Shown here piece by piece: positions 1 through 11,017 of a stretch of DNA of 64,000 bases. A program made the translations under genes and the position numbers. Origin of the DNA: Piezodorus guildinii. Its lineage: Eukaryota > Arthropoda > Insecta > Hemiptera > Pentatomidae. The stretch spans positions 36,045,236 through 36,109,235 of the forward strand of contig CM041294.1 in the NCBI GenBank assembly GCA_023052935.1, written 5' to 3'. Position 1 is the stretch's first letter. Each line of letters opens with the position of its first letter. The notes beneath the pieces were generated by a model. It did no database searches. It saw only the letters and a program-made list of their open reading frames with translations, and was not told the DNA's origin.

Positions 1-260
1 AGGAAATAATGAGTAAATAAAAACAAATCTTAATAAATTGCAATTCAAAATGAAACAATGCAGACAAAAGAAAAAAAAAAAAGATAAAATTAAATGAAAC
101 CTCTGTAATTATAACAACTAAAGCTTAATGGCTTTAGACATTCCAGGAATTTCCAAATTAAAGGAATAAAATAATGATGGAGCTACTATTGAGCGTTGAG
201 AACATATGATGAGTATGTTGGTTGAGGGTTCGGTCATCAAGAAAACTCTAAGATTTTATA
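1..260. other. AT-rich sequence, nothing recognised
   Basis: A-rich spacer with a short poly-A run near position 70. I see no coding frame, repeat relative or RNA gene in it. The last part (about 220-260) may already belong to the hammerhead-like inverted pair that follows. Confidence 0.4.
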
Positions 261-263
261 GTT

Positions 264-410
264 TGCCTACGTTTTGACCTACATTGTGGTCATTCATCGG
301 GATTTGCTCAGTGATATTATCTCAAAAAGTGATTCAAAGTCAATTTTTGAGATAATCGAACCAAATAATCCCTGATGAAGGCTCAAAATATAGACCGAAA
401 CGTCAGTACA
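264..410. repeat. Inverted pair of hammerhead-like motifs (diverged)
   Basis: On the plus strand, 372-404 reads CTGATGA, a potential stem II (GG-C-TC / GACC) and then GAAACGTC, the order of a hammerhead ribozyme core ending in a GTC cleavage triplet. On the minus strand, 266-302 gives a mutated relative (CCGATGAATGACC ... GGTCAAAACGTAGG). The two point away from each other across a spacer of about 70 bases, the same arrangement as at 46.74-47.01 kb. Such motifs are known from Penelope-like retroelements; assignment to that group and any ribozyme activity are inferences. Stem I looks weak here. Confidence 0.45.
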
Positions 411-594
411 CAATTAGACAAGTTTATCTTATTAGTATGTTTTTCTTCTTGGAGTGATAATCAACCAAAGTCTCTCTTATAAAGGAATAAAAAATTATAT
501 GCCTTTTTCAGCTTCACTAATACTTTGTTCTTCTTACACCTACAAGTATATTTTTATATACTAAGGATATAAGTATATTTTTCCGTCGCTCCCA

Positions 595-1205
595 CCATCT
601 TCTTCCACTGTCTACCCGTAAGTTCCTTGTATCCTCATTTATTTCCCCCCACTTTGACTATTGCTGTATGGTCTATGGTGGCCTCTCGGCTGTACTCGAG
701 GACAGGCTAAAACGAATTATGAACATATTGTAAGATTTGTCCTTGGTACACCAAAGAGATCTCCTGTGACCCATTTATCTCCACTACTCTCAGGAATTCC
801 TTACCTACACATATCCGCTATGCTTCTTCCCTACCATCATTCAAGTCCAAGCTATTCCAGAACCTACTGTCATACCAAACAGACGCTCAATAAGATATTT
901 CAAATCAAATATCAATTTAAAAATAAAATTATTATTTATTGTTCATATTTTTATATGGATCAATTATTATGAATCAGTTTCAATGTTTAGTTTTGTTTAA
1001 CTCATCAGAAGTTATTATTTATTTATTTTACTCTTTTGTTTTATTGTATCCTTTCTTTTATTTTTATATGATTGTGAATAAGAATTAATTATAATCCTTT
1101 GGTCTTGTAGCAAGACAAATTATATATATCTCCATTGTACATATCAATTGTTCTTAAGGGGCCTTGTCCCAGAATAAAAAACCTTTTTCTATTCTATTCT
1201 ATATC
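595..1205 (+). pseudogene. CR1/L2-like LINE, 3' end of RT plus 3' UTR
   Basis: Frame starting near 617 translates as RKFLVSSFISPHFDYCCMVY then GGLSAVLEDRLKRIMNI, the conserved segment after the RT catalytic core of CR1/L2-type LINEs (S..PHFDYC..V). A stop and a frame change follow (VRFVLGTPKRSPVTHL continues in another frame), so this is dead. The 3' UTR ends with a GGGGCC-TTGT-CCC stem-like motif followed by AGAATAAA and a (TTCTA)n tail at 1188-1203, the short-repeat tail typical of this superfamily. A related minus-strand copy lies at 19.33-20.0 kb with the same GGLTDELE and CCCAGAATA signatures. 5' truncated. Confidence 0.75.
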
Positions 1206-1978
1206 TTACCCACACTAGGCGACAGTCAAATTCACTTATAAGTAATTTTATAATCTAATAACAATAGTTAAATATATGCGATAAACTATTTTCATGAAAC
1301 AATGCTTATTATTATGTTTGAATCATATTTAGAATCTTAAACATAATAATGAGGGTTGCATATGATTGCAACTTGCTTACGATTCTTTTTACCAAAAGCT
1401 AGGATTGTTTTTTGTATTTTTTATTATAATTAAAATGCCATATCTAATTTTCGATTGATTGGAGGATTCCACGGAGTATTTAAATGTTTTATAGTAATGT
1501 TACCGTCCATATTTTTCCCCTGAAATAAGTTTTTAAATGACAAACCTAAAGCCTTATATTACAATTTCGTTGAGTATTCCTAGAATCCTGGTTGAGGGAG
1601 CGTGGAGCTTGGACCCCGCGCGTAACCTTTGTTTGCCCAGCCGCAGCAACATTACTATTCATCAAAGAAACTCCAAACAAAGTCGCTTTTATAAATGTTT
1701 GAAGACACTTCATTAGGCTAAGTAGGTTCTTTAGCTTCAAAGCACCGAGTGTTTGATGCGCTAAATTAGCTCCATTTTACATCATTCCCTTTAATTATAT
1801 CTTCTTAATTGTTGTTTTTTGTATTTATTGTTAACATCCGTTGAAAAAGTCAACACAGAAAAAGTATTTTTTGCTTAATTATCGGATTTTTCACACACAT
1901 TAAATTTATACATTGGATGTATCTTGGTGGATATAAGCAACCAGAGCCAAATAATTTCAAACATCGATATTAAAAAAA
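1206..1978. other. AT-rich spacer, no gene seen
   Basis: Contains one small GC-richer patch (about 1590-1660) in otherwise AT-rich DNA. The short minus-strand open frame here (1546-1740) has no recognisable motif and I do not call it. Confidence 0.35.
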
Positions 1979-2707
1979 AATCCGGTGCGGGCAACACACG
2001 ACTTTCACTTACCTCCGTTTTTAAAATCGATTAAAGAATTTCCAAATACAGTTAGAGATGAAAATAAGTGAAACAATTAAAAAAATAATTAAATTGAATT
2101 AATATAGAAACATGTGTTATATTAAAAACTCTATTATATTATTATCTAAAATAATCGGTTAGTTTTATCGGCTTTTTATCACCCTTTATTCAATTTTACA
2201 ACCTATTTATAAGATAATATATTTTCTAAAGTCTTTCTCTTTCAAATGGTATATTATACGTCTATATTACTGTTCTTAAATTCAAAAACAAAAGTGGCGC
2301 GCTGTGCTTCATTGACAAGCCGCCAGGTTGCAGCACGGTCAACATGAATTTTCCTTTTCGGGAACCCAAAAAATCAGGTTTATCGGCTTTTCATTACTCT
2401 CCATTACCCTCTACAGTTCCGTGAATCGAATAATATTTTCTCTAAATTCTTTAGCTATTCAACTGTATATTATACATCTATATTACTATTGTTTTGTTTA
2501 AAAACACAAAAAATGCATAACAAATATTTCTCCTTTAGTTGTTTATCAAATTCGCTCAACGCGCATATTTAGCTGTTAATTATCAATGGTAACAAGGTAA
2601 CATAGTTATTTTTATAGAATCTACAAAATTAAAGGTACTTTAGAGAAAAAAATTAAAATATCTGCATTTAAGCCCCAACAGACTATTTAAATCAGAACAA
2701 AAACTAC

Positions 2708-3832
2708 ATGATATTAAAGCCCATTAAATTTTACATCATCCTCGAATCCAACCACGTGATTCCTGACCACCAGTTTGGATTTCGGACATTTCATTCCACT
2801 ATACAACAGTGTCACCGTGTGGTGGATGTCATATCTTCCACATTGGAGCGCGGAAAGTATTGCACTGGAGCCTTTCTCGACGTGGAACAGGCTTTTGATC
2901 GAGTTTGGCATCCGGGTCTACTATACAAACTTCGTCAATTCCTCTCTCCAGCGTACTTCCTATTAATTCGTTCCTATCTCTCTGATAGAACCTTTAAAGT
3001 TAACCATAACCTTTGTTACTCATCCATATTCACTCAATCAGCCGGTGTACCGCAAGGTAGTATCCTGGGTCCGATCCTTTACACGGTGTATACAGCTGAT
3101 ATTCCCTCCCATCCTAGCACTATCCTTACTTCCTACGCCGATGACACATGTGTGTTATCTGTGAATAATGATCCTGTTACTGCATCACAAATCCTACAGA
3201 ACCATCTATCAGCCATTGAAGAATGGTGTCAAAACTGGAGAATCAAAATAAATCCTAATAAATCCCATCAAATCACCTTCACTCTACGTCGTAAGCCTAT
3301 GACTTCCTGCCCCACCGTATCCTTTAACAATATCCTACTTACTCCTGTTGAACAGATTCGGTACTTAGGACTCCACCTCGACAAACGCCTAACATGGAAT
3401 CCTCATACTAGACTGAAACGACAGGAAACTGCTCGTAGATACAGATTACTACAACACTTACTTGACAAACGTTCAAAACTTCCTACTTACTACAAAAAAC
3501 TCATTTATATCACAATTATCAGGCCTATTTGGACCTATGGCATTGAGCTATGGGGGTCTACTAAACCATCGAATTCCTCTCGCATCCAATCCTTGCAGTC
3601 CAAAATCCTTCGTAAAATCCTCAATGCTCCATACTTTGTTACTAATAAAATCATCCATAAAGACCTAAATATCCCATTAGTTGAAGACTTGGCCCGTTAC
3701 AGATATACCTCTTTTCATTCCAAACTCCCTGCCCACTCAAACCCGCTTATCCGTGACCTCTCCTCCATATCTATTCCCGACAACCCACCGAGGCGCCTTA
3801 AAAGAAGATGGCCAAGAGACCTTCTAACATAA
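2708..3832 (+). CDS. Jockey-clade reverse transcriptase (partial ORF2)
   Basis: Reads in one frame for 374 codons to TAA. True Jockey homology starts near codon 11 (ESNHVIPDHQFGFR); the first codons are family H sequence read through the junction, so the ATG at 2708 is not the element's own start. RT motifs in order: FLDVEQAFDRVWHPGL (palm motif A, catalytic D), AGVPQGSILGPILYTVYTAD (motif B), SYADDTCVLS (motif C with the YADD catalytic pair), INPNKSHQITF (D) and IRYLGLHLDKRLTW (E), then the C-terminal RPIWTYGIELWGSTKPSN and the terminal RRWPRDLLT. ORF1, the endonuclease and the RT fingers are missing, so it cannot be autonomous. Copies of the same family lie at 39.17, 49.9 and 51.1 kb. Confidence 0.85.
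   Translation: MILKPIKFYIILESNHVIPDHQFGFRTFHSTIQQCHRVVDVISSTLERGKYCTGAFLDVEQAFDRVWHPGLLYKLRQFLSPAYFLLIRSYLSDRTFKVNHNLCYSSIFTQSAGVPQGSILGPILYTVYTADIPSHPSTILTSYADDTCVLSVNNDPVTASQILQNHLSAIEEWCQNWRIKINPNKSHQITFTLRRKPMTSCPTVSFNNILLTPVEQIRYLGLHLDKRLTWNPHTRLKRQETARRYRLLQHLLDKRSKLPTYYKKLIYITIIRPIWTYGIELWGSTKPSNSSRIQSLQSKILRKILNAPYFVTNKIIHKDLNIPLVEDLARYRYTSFHSKLPAHSNPLIRDLSSISIPDNPPRRLKRRWPRDLLT
2726..2738 (+). repeat. Left target-site duplication of Jockey insert
   Basis: AAATTTTACATCA, repeated exactly at 3958-3970. It is part of the interrupted family H copy (the same AAATTTTACATC... is continuous in uninterrupted copies, for example on the minus strand near 8765). Confidence 0.85.
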
Positions 3833-3957
3833 GACATTGGAGTGCTACCAATGGGTAGTTTCTTCTCAGGACTATCATGTGTACTAATCATATATAAAGC
3901 CTATTTACTTGTTGTATTTATTTAATACAGTTGTAAATTTCTATAAATAAATAAATA
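2739..3957 (+). mobile_element. 5'-truncated Jockey-clade non-LTR retrotransposon
   Basis: An insertion bounded by 13-bp direct repeats (2726-2738 and 3958-3970). It retains the middle and C-terminal part of the ORF2 RT and a short 3' UTR ending in ATAAATAAATAAA. 5' truncation and a target-site duplication are hallmarks of target-primed reverse transcription. Its uninterrupted reading frame suggests it is the youngest Jockey copy in the window. Confidence 0.88.
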
Positions 3958-3970
3958 AAATTTTACATCA
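3958..3970 (+). repeat. Right target-site duplication of Jockey insert
   Basis: AAATTTTACATCA, identical to 2726-2738. Family H continues immediately after (ATATAGCGAGTTTAATCGAAA). Confidence 0.85.
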
Positions 3971-4323
3971 ATATAGCGAGTTTAATCGAAATCTTTAGAG
4001 CTGTTTTTGAGAAAATCGTAAAAAGGTGCTAAATGCATTAAAAACTGGAAAGTAGGACTTCCGGTCAGCCGATTTTAGTCAAGAAGTTGGTGTAACATCT
4101 CGAGCGTATAGTAGTCTTAAATATGAAATTTTAGCTCCGTATGACTTTTCAGTTTTGAGCTAGTCACCACACATAGACACACAGACCGTTTTGCGAGACT
4201 TGGTTATTTGGACTCAGGGGACCCTAATACGTGTGTATTTTCGTTGAAAACTGGAATTCGAAAATTTTCACGATCGCAATACTTTCCCTTACTATACATT
4301 CCACATACAGGTAAGTAAAAGTA

Positions 4324-5340
4324 ATATAAGGTTTGGAGTTAGAAGATGATACATTACTGGGTAGAGTTTGCTAATGTTCATTAATGACGTGAAGCTGTTA
4401 CTATTAGATACATAGGTATAGTAGTAGGACTCCGAGCGCTTTTGTTTTCGAGAAACCCTGTCTGCTATGATGTTTCTCTTTCTTCCTGTCACCACTTCTC
4501 AGTCACCAGAATTGCCCGTAACACTCAAGTCTATATGATTACTCTCGTTTATGTTGGCAGTTAATTCCACCTCTTTTAAAACTTCTTTCAAACCCAATCA
4601 CTATTACGTAACATTGAGTTGTAAAGAAATATTTAACTTTTGAGCACAGTAAGCACCATATGATATATCTGGATAGAATTGATCCGACAAATCAAACTAA
4701 ATTAAAGTAAAATAATACATAAATATGAACAGTATACATTTTAATGACCTGATGGTAGGCATTAAAAAACACCTATTATTACACCGGCAGTATTACCAAA
4801 TAAATCCCTTTATAATCAACGAATATTTATTTCCTTTATCAGATCGTGTTTGGTTCTTTTGTTTAAAAAAATATATTCATATTATTCCGATATTTGTCTT
4901 TATTAATTGTGTTTATATGTTATATTGTATTTTATTTTCCTGCTAAAAGCATTCAGAGATTATAATGTGGTGAACCAGGACCATGGTACTTCTTTTGTTT
5001 AAATATTTTTTGTATTCTGTATCATAAATGTACCCTACATTTATTTGCATGGGGATTACGTCAACAACAAATACGGTTATATTGATCCAGTCATTCAACT
5101 ATATCAATACATACCAACGGTTGCAAGTAGTGTTAACACTTTCATTTTAGTTTCATTGTTTTGAAGAAGAATACTCCCCCACTGTAACTATACTCTAATT
5201 TCCACAGCGTACATTTGTGCAGATCAGTTAGGTCTTGCTGGTTTGTATACTTGCGCCTTTGTGCAGTGAAAACCAATCGTTGATGACGGGACATCAAACA
5301 AGCCTCTGCAGTGCTATAGCTACAAAAAAAAAAAAAAAAT
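4324..5340. other. Unannotated AT-rich sequence
   Basis: I see no family relative in this window and no credible exon. Short open frames (4292-4495 minus, 4725-4946 plus) are low-complexity and lack motifs. A poly-A run of about 15 lies at 5324-5338. Confidence 0.35.
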
Positions 5341-5347
5341 CCTGCTC

Positions 5348-5349
<2 letters not shown>

Positions 5350-5381
<32 letters not shown>
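5350..5381 (+). repeat. (GA)n microsatellite
   Basis: About 15 uninterrupted GA units immediately after CTCGAGT. Confidence 0.95.
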
Positions 5382-5382
<1 letters not shown>

Positions 5383-5394
5383 AGAGCTGTTGTT

Positions 5395-5670
5395 CACTTG
5401 TTGGCCGCCATGTTTACTCCACCACTCATGCAAATGTAGACGGAAATGTAGGAATTTTTTTGCCTGTTTCGCAGCTCCCTAACGCAGGCCTGACAAGCTT
5501 TTTGTTTAGCTATTGTCAAATTGACCAGCCTTAATTATCATTCCATTATCCCTTTGCCCACCGGGGGTTGGTTAATTAGTTAATTCCGCCGTGGGTCCAG
5601 AGGCGGTGAGAGAATTTTTTAGGTTTTATTGTTAATTAATACCTTCTCCCCTGTTTTCATTTTTCCAGGG
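5395..5670. other. GC-richer single-copy island, possible conserved non-coding element
   Basis: Locally higher GC and sequence complexity than its surroundings, with homeodomain-type ATTA/TAAT-rich stretches (TTAATTAGTTAATT near 5570, GTTAATTAATA near 5630) and a palindromic-looking CCGCCGTGGG...GGCGGTG. It has no relative elsewhere in the window and no open frame. A regulatory role is only a suggestion. Confidence 0.25.
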
Positions 5671-7095
5671 AAGTCTGAAAAAACAATCTTCATTTTTGTT
5701 ACTGAATATGTCATTAATTTACGTTAACATATCATGGTTACAATTTTATTTTATATTAAATAAATCGCTTTCATTAAATCATTTTATAATTATTTCTACA
5801 TATCCTTTTGTTTTACAGGAATCCCTAAGTTTATTAAAAATTATAAAAAAAAAAGACAGTTAATAACTATGATAAAAAATCTGAGGGATATGAATTATAT
5901 TTAGTAGAATTAAGTCACATACATTGTCTGATGTTTAATCAAGGGATATTTAAACACTTCTGAATAAATATTGCATTCCGTTTCTGTACATAAATTATAC
6001 TCTCAATATACGTTTCTATTATACTTTCTATGAGATGAGTTAGTGATGATATTGTAACTTATAATAATTCACTGAGATCAATAATATAAAATAGAATTAA
6101 AATTCAAGCGGCTTTAATTATCATCGATTACTATTTTTAGATACATTAAAATAAATCACTAATATCTTATAATAACATTACACAATTTAAATTTTTCCTT
6201 TTTTGATATAAAAACATTTCAAATGCCATAACCAATGATTAATCATCTATAAATATACTGTTGTAAAATCAAAGCATTTTTATTTTAAATTTATATTTTT
6301 CTTTTAAAACTTATATTTTCAACCAACACAGAATAAACCAGGTTTCTGTATATTTGGCTTTTTACTGTAATAAAATATAATGTAATTTAATTACATTAAT
6401 GTATCTCTGGAGATATTCTACGAAATATTATCACTACTTGTAAGAATTGTAAATATAGTATGAATGTAGACTTGCACAATTCCTTTAGGTTGTCCAACCG
6501 ATGATGGATGAAGGAGTTATATGATGTAATACACCAAAAACTTGCACTAACTTCCCTTAGTTCAGTTTAGTAAAGAGTTACAGATGACTTTCTCTATATT
6601 TATTTTCAGTAGATTTGGAATTTTATTCTCATAATTCCTCTGTTAATAGCTATTTTTATTACCTACCTAAAAGAAATGATATTTGTAAACCTCAAGTACA
6701 TTTTTTGATGAAATACATACTTTTAATTTTATTCTATTATTTAAGTTTACTTCATATACGTATTTTTTTCGGAGAATCTGTGTTTTATCGAAAATACTTT
6801 ATTGAACGTTAAAGATAAACATTGTAAAAGGTATTTAATTAGCTTGTAACCATCCTAACACGGATCCACTAAATTTCCCAAAATTACATAATTTTTTACA
6901 CTAGTTCCAATCATTTCGAATTAGAGCCAAATCCAAAGTTATGCAAAAGAAAAGTTTTTTCGTTTGACGATATTGTTATGAGACAATATATTAATATAAG
7001 GAGTTTTTATGGTTTTATTCGAATTTAACTACGAACTAACACGCTGTGCTTCTAAAGTGTAAAGCTATTATTTGTTTTGTTTTTTTATTTATGTA
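5671..7095. other. AT-rich spacer, no gene seen
   Basis: Very AT-rich, with no recognisable repeat or motif. The 65-codon frame at 6615-6812 is hydrophobic low-complexity sequence without homology that I can recognise. Confidence 0.35.
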
Positions 7096-7330
7096 TTGAA
7101 ATTTTTAAAAGTATTAATGAATATATCTAGTACATTTCAAATAAGGACGTAACAATCCCACGATAAACTTGTTTAGATAACACCTATTAGCCACGCTGAA
7201 AAAATATTTTAAACGAGAAGTTCTCGGAACAAACTTCTTTCGAAACGCCTTGGAAGATTATCAGGAATTGGAGAGGAATCAACGATAGAAACTATTGGAT
7301 TAGAGTGGGGATGTGGGTTATCTGAGTAAA
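7096..7330 (-). pseudogene. Jockey 3' end remnant
   Basis: The reverse complement reads HSNPIVSIVDSSPIPDNLPR then RFERSLFRELLV and a stop, matching the C-terminus of the Jockey copies at 3.8 and 40.6 kb (SIPDNPPRRLKRRWPRDLL). Following 3' UTR sequence (GTGGCTAATAGGTGTT) is a mutated version of the family's GTGCTGCCAATGGGTGGTG. Heavily diverged, 5' truncated. Confidence 0.65.
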
Positions 7331-7339
7331 TCAGATGTA

Positions 7340-7612
7340 TCTGTTTGTTTATTCAAATACACTTTATGCTATAGTGGCTAATCAGACGATGCTACAGTGG
7401 GGGTCCTGAATTTTGCCTATGCAGGTTTAATTAGGATAAGGATCTTTAACGAGTATCTGACATCATACAGGCTCGGAACCACCTTTTTACGCCCTCTCCG
7501 AAAAACAGCATAACTAGGGGATTTTTACTCCTAGGTAATTTACGGGATTTTTACTACTAGGGCCACCCGTGACCTCTGGCATAGAAGGCTAAGCCACCCT
7601 GCTACAGTAGAT
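7340..7612 (-). mobile_element. tRNA-derived SINE, family 1, copy a
   Basis: On the minus strand the head reads TAGCAGGGTGGCTTAGCC (Box A-like) followed by GGTCACGGGTGGCCC where sister copies keep a GGGTTCAAAC Box B. The body contains CTGATGTCAGATACTCGTTAAAGAT-type sequence and the tail GTAGCATCGTCTGATTAGCC, shared with copies at 18.26, 26.29 and 38.65 kb. This copy has a local tandem duplication of about 27 bases (ATTTTTACT.CTAGG at about 7520-7560). Confidence 0.75.
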
Positions 7613-8354
7613 GCCCGCAAATCAACAGTGAATGAGATTTCAAGGTCGTTATGGGTGAGTTTATTAGAAAATAAATAAGGAGCCCCGAGGATTTTACGAA
7701 GGATTAGATACGATAGATTTTAGATTCTTTAGTAGAGTCCTAAAGCTCAACTCTATAAGACTAGGATTGGGCATGTTGATGAACCATTTTTATTTAAGAA
7801 CTAAGCTTAAAGTTAAACATTTCATATTCGAGGGACAATAAAGTATAAAACATCCTTCGGTAATAAGAAAGCAATTAAAAAAATAAGACGATGCTAAGGG
7901 AAAGTAATTTTTGACTATTGCATTAGTTTTGATGATATGTTAGTTAAGTAAGTCATTTACTTCACAAAAGAAACAATTCTTGAAATTATACCTCAGTTAA
8001 ATAGTTTTGTTCAAAAGCAAAAAAAAAAAATACTTATTTTCACTCACGAGCATAGCTCATGGTATGGGTGCATTATATTTCCAATGATTACAAATATGTA
8101 TTTTTAAATTTTTTTTTTTTTTTTTTTTATAAGGTTCATGGGTCTTTGTTCATTTTAATATTAAATTGTCTCTTCATATTTTTCTTGATTCATCCTTACC
8201 GCATTGTCTCAATTGCTACATTTCCAATTGTATGGACAAGATAACAATACGAACCCTTAAATAGGACATGCAAGGTAGAATTATGCGAGGTAGAAAATTA
8301 TTGGCATTTATTTAAATAGATGAAACTTATTTAGCCTGACATGTTATTATTTCG
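7613..8354. other. AT-rich spacer with poly-T run
   Basis: No gene recognised. A poly-T stretch of about 20 sits at 8109-8129. Confidence 0.35.
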
Positions 8355-8485
8355 TTTTTACTTTCACTTACTATATATAGTAAGGAAAAGTATTGCGATC
8401 GTGAAAATTTCCGAATTACAGTTTTCAACGTAAATACACACGTCTTAGGATCCCCAGAGTCCAAATAACCAAGTCCCGCAAAACG

Positions 8486-8571
<86 letters not shown>

Positions 8572-9308
8572 CTCCCGGGCGGAAACGGTAAGTCCTATGA
8601 AACTGAAATTTCATATTTAAGACAAATATACGCCCGAGACGTAACAAACCTTTTTCATTAATATGAGTTTACCAGAAGATCCATTTTATACCATGCAATT
8701 TGCACCTTTTTTCGATTTTCTCGAAAATGGTTCCGACGATTTTGATTAAACTAGCTATATCAATGTACAATTTAATGGGCTTTAATATCGTTTAGATTTC
8801 ATTCGGACTAAAATGGTCTGACAGGGCTTAAATGCCGATATTTTATTTCTCTAAATTACCTTTAATTTTGTTGATTCTATAAAAATAACTATATTATCTT
8901 GTTACCACTAATAGAAAACAGCTAAATATGCAAGCTGAGCGAATTTGAGAGCAAATAAAGAAGAAAACTGAAAAAATATCTTTTTAATGCAATTTGTTTT
9001 TTTTGAACATAGCAACAGTAATATACATGTATAATATACTGTTGGAAATCTAAAGATTTTAGAAAAAATATTATCTAATGCACAAACTTGTTAAAGTTAG
9101 TAGAGAGTGGTAATGCCGATAAAACTAAGTGATTATTTTAGATAATAATATAATAGATTTTTTAATAAAACACAAATTTCTATAGAAATTCTATTTAACT
9201 AATTATTTAATGGTTTCACTCATTTTTGTCTCTTACTGTATTCAAAAATTCTTTAATTGATTCTAAAAACGGAGGTAAGTGAAAGTCGTGTGTTGCCCGA
9301 ACCATATT
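8355..9308 (-). mobile_element. Family H repeat copy B
   Basis: Complete copy of about 950 bases on the minus strand. The low-coordinate end has ACTTTCACTTAC overlapping the 18-base perfect palindrome CTTACTATATATAGTAAG, then GTATTGCGATCGTGAAAA. A (TG)n tract follows, and the other end is CGGAGGTAAGTGAAAGTCGTG then TGTTGCCCGAACC. Thus 12 bases (ACTTTCACTTAC) occur inverted at the two ends. No protein function is supported. The next copy starts immediately. Confidence 0.8.
8488..8567 (+). repeat. (TG)n microsatellite inside family H
   Basis: About 39 TG units. It sits at the same place (between CGCAAAACGGTC and AACTCCCGGGCGG) in every family H copy, with very different lengths, so it is part of the element. 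Confidence 0.95.
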
Positions 9309-9468
9309 TTTACTTTCACTTACTATATATAGTAAGGAGAAGTATTGCGATCGTGAACATTTTCGAATTCCAGTTTTCAACGGAAATACTCTAAAACGTG
9401 TCCCCTGAGTCGAAATAACCAAGTCCCGCAAAAAGGTCTGTGTGTGTTGTGTGTGTGTGTGTACGTGC

Positions 9469-9514
<46 letters not shown>

Positions 9515-10262
9515 TAACTCCCGGGCGGCAACGGCAAGTCCTATAAAACTGAAATTTCATATTCAAGAAAAATATACGCCCGAGACGTCACAAAACCTTT
9601 TTCATCAAAATGAGCTTACCAGAAGAGCCACTTTATATCATGCATTTATCACTTTTTTTCGATTTTCTCAAAAACGGTTCCGACGATTTTGATTAAACTC
9701 GATATATCGATGTAAAATTTAATGAGCTTTAATATAATTTAGGTTTCATTCGGATAAAAATGGTGTGACAGGGCTTACATGGGGATATTTTAAATTTTCT
9801 TTCACTTTCTTTAATTTTGTTGATTCTTAAAAAATAACTATATTATCCTGTTACCACTGAAGAAAAACATGTAAATATATAAATTGAATGAATTCGATAC
9901 ACAACTAAAGGAGAAAACAGAAAAAATATTTTTGTAATGCAATTTTTTGTTTTTGAACATAAGAGCAGTAATATACATGTATGATATACCGTTGGAAAGC
10001 TAAAGATTTAAAAAAATATATTATCTTATACTTAAGCTTTTAAAAGTTAATAGAGAGTGATAAAAAGAAGATAAAACTAACTGATTATTTTAGATAACAA
10101 TATAATAGATTTTTTAATAAAACACGTTTCTATATAAATTCAATTCAATTAATTATTTAATAGTTTCACGTATTTTTATCTCTAACTGTATTTGAAAATT
10201 CTTTTATAGATTTTAAAAATGGAGGTAAGTGATAGTCGTGTGTTGCCCGCACCAGATTTTTT
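9309..10262 (-). mobile_element. Family H repeat copy C, head-to-tail with copy B
   Basis: Same structure as copy B, starting at its terminal TTTTT. Palindrome CTTACTATATATAGTAAG at about 9318-9335, (TG)n at 9438-9513, and terminal GTGTTGCCCGCACCAGA at about 10240-10256. The two copies form a direct tandem pair with a period of about 954 bases. Confidence 0.8.
9438..9513 (+). repeat. (TG)n microsatellite, interrupted
   Basis: TG tract with a TGTGTACGTGCGTATG interruption, in family H copy C. Confidence 0.92.
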
Positions 10263-11015
10263 AATATCCCATTTGCTGATTTTCATTATAATTTAATTAT
10301 TAAGAACTTCAGAAATGAAATTTAAAAAAAAAATAATAATAAAAAAAAAGATGAATCTTCAGATCATATATGAAATGCAGTTGCATATCTCAATCTGATA
10401 GGATTTTTTTTTCTCTTTATATAATTATTTACAATTGTCAGAAGATGTCTGAAAATCAGCAAATGTGTTGGACAAATGTGTGATCAGCCATGAAGGCATG
10501 GGGAAGTAAAGTGCCCAGTAGCACCCATTCCAAAGATTAAAGGACGGGGTTATTAAATTATATTCTAAACAGTATTTTAGACGTACTGTTGAGAAATAAA
10601 GATACAAGCGAAATCTCCTCAAAGAATACAAATATTTTATTCTGAGCGTGGGCCAAGAATGCAGACACCTGTAAAGCAGAGTAGTAATGGCATAAGCAGT
10701 AGGCTGAGGATATTAAGACAAACGCTTGGGTAGGAGTGATATATTGCTGTTTTTATTAGCACTACTGTTGGATCCAGGACTCTTGGATCGCATAAATTAG
10801 GGCTGGGATCTACCCTTCTTCTCGGCTTTCCGATGTCTTATCTTGGGAGCATCTCATGGATTTCGAAGGGGCAAGAAAAAACACTGCATAAAAATTAGTC
10901 ACATCCACCGCCCTACATTTATTATTTTTTATAATTAATTACTTCTATTTGGTTTTATTTCACTTTTCGTAATTTTACGACCAATCAATTCGCAAACTAA
11001 AAATATTATAGGAAG
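10263..11015. other. Unannotated; contains a short repeat shared with 18.7 kb
   Basis: Around 10400-10490, a T-rich lead followed by CAGAAGATGTCTGAAAATCA and AATGTGTTGGACAAATGT recurs with few changes at 18.70-18.77 kb on the same strand. The rest is unrecognised. Confidence 0.4.
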
Positions 11016-11017
11016 GA

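Larger units (their letters stand above)
1980..4323 (+). mobile_element. Family H repeat copy A, split by a Jockey insertion
   Basis: Begins with the family H left end (GGTGCGGGCAACACACG followed by ACTTTCACTTAC) and ends with the right-end block (TTTTCACGATCGCAATACTTT then CTTACTATA... and AAGTAAAAGTAA). The right-end palindrome seen in other copies is interrupted here by about 16 bases. An internal block is duplicated (2155-2295 and 2371-2510, both starting with GTTTTATCGG or GTTTATCGG and ending at a ...CAAAAACA/AAAACACA stretch) around an 80-base GC-richer insert at 2293-2370. A Jockey element interrupts it at 2739-3957; removing that leaves about 1.1 kb. No credible protein. Confidence 0.75.

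Noticed and set aside
8327..9566. Minus-strand open frames with long His-Thr runs (8327-8647, 9216-9566)
   Set aside because: The HTHT runs are just the (TG)n microsatellite of family H read in frame. The flanking residues recur in other copies because the repeat recurs, and other copies (55.3, 56.9 kb) lack the frame.
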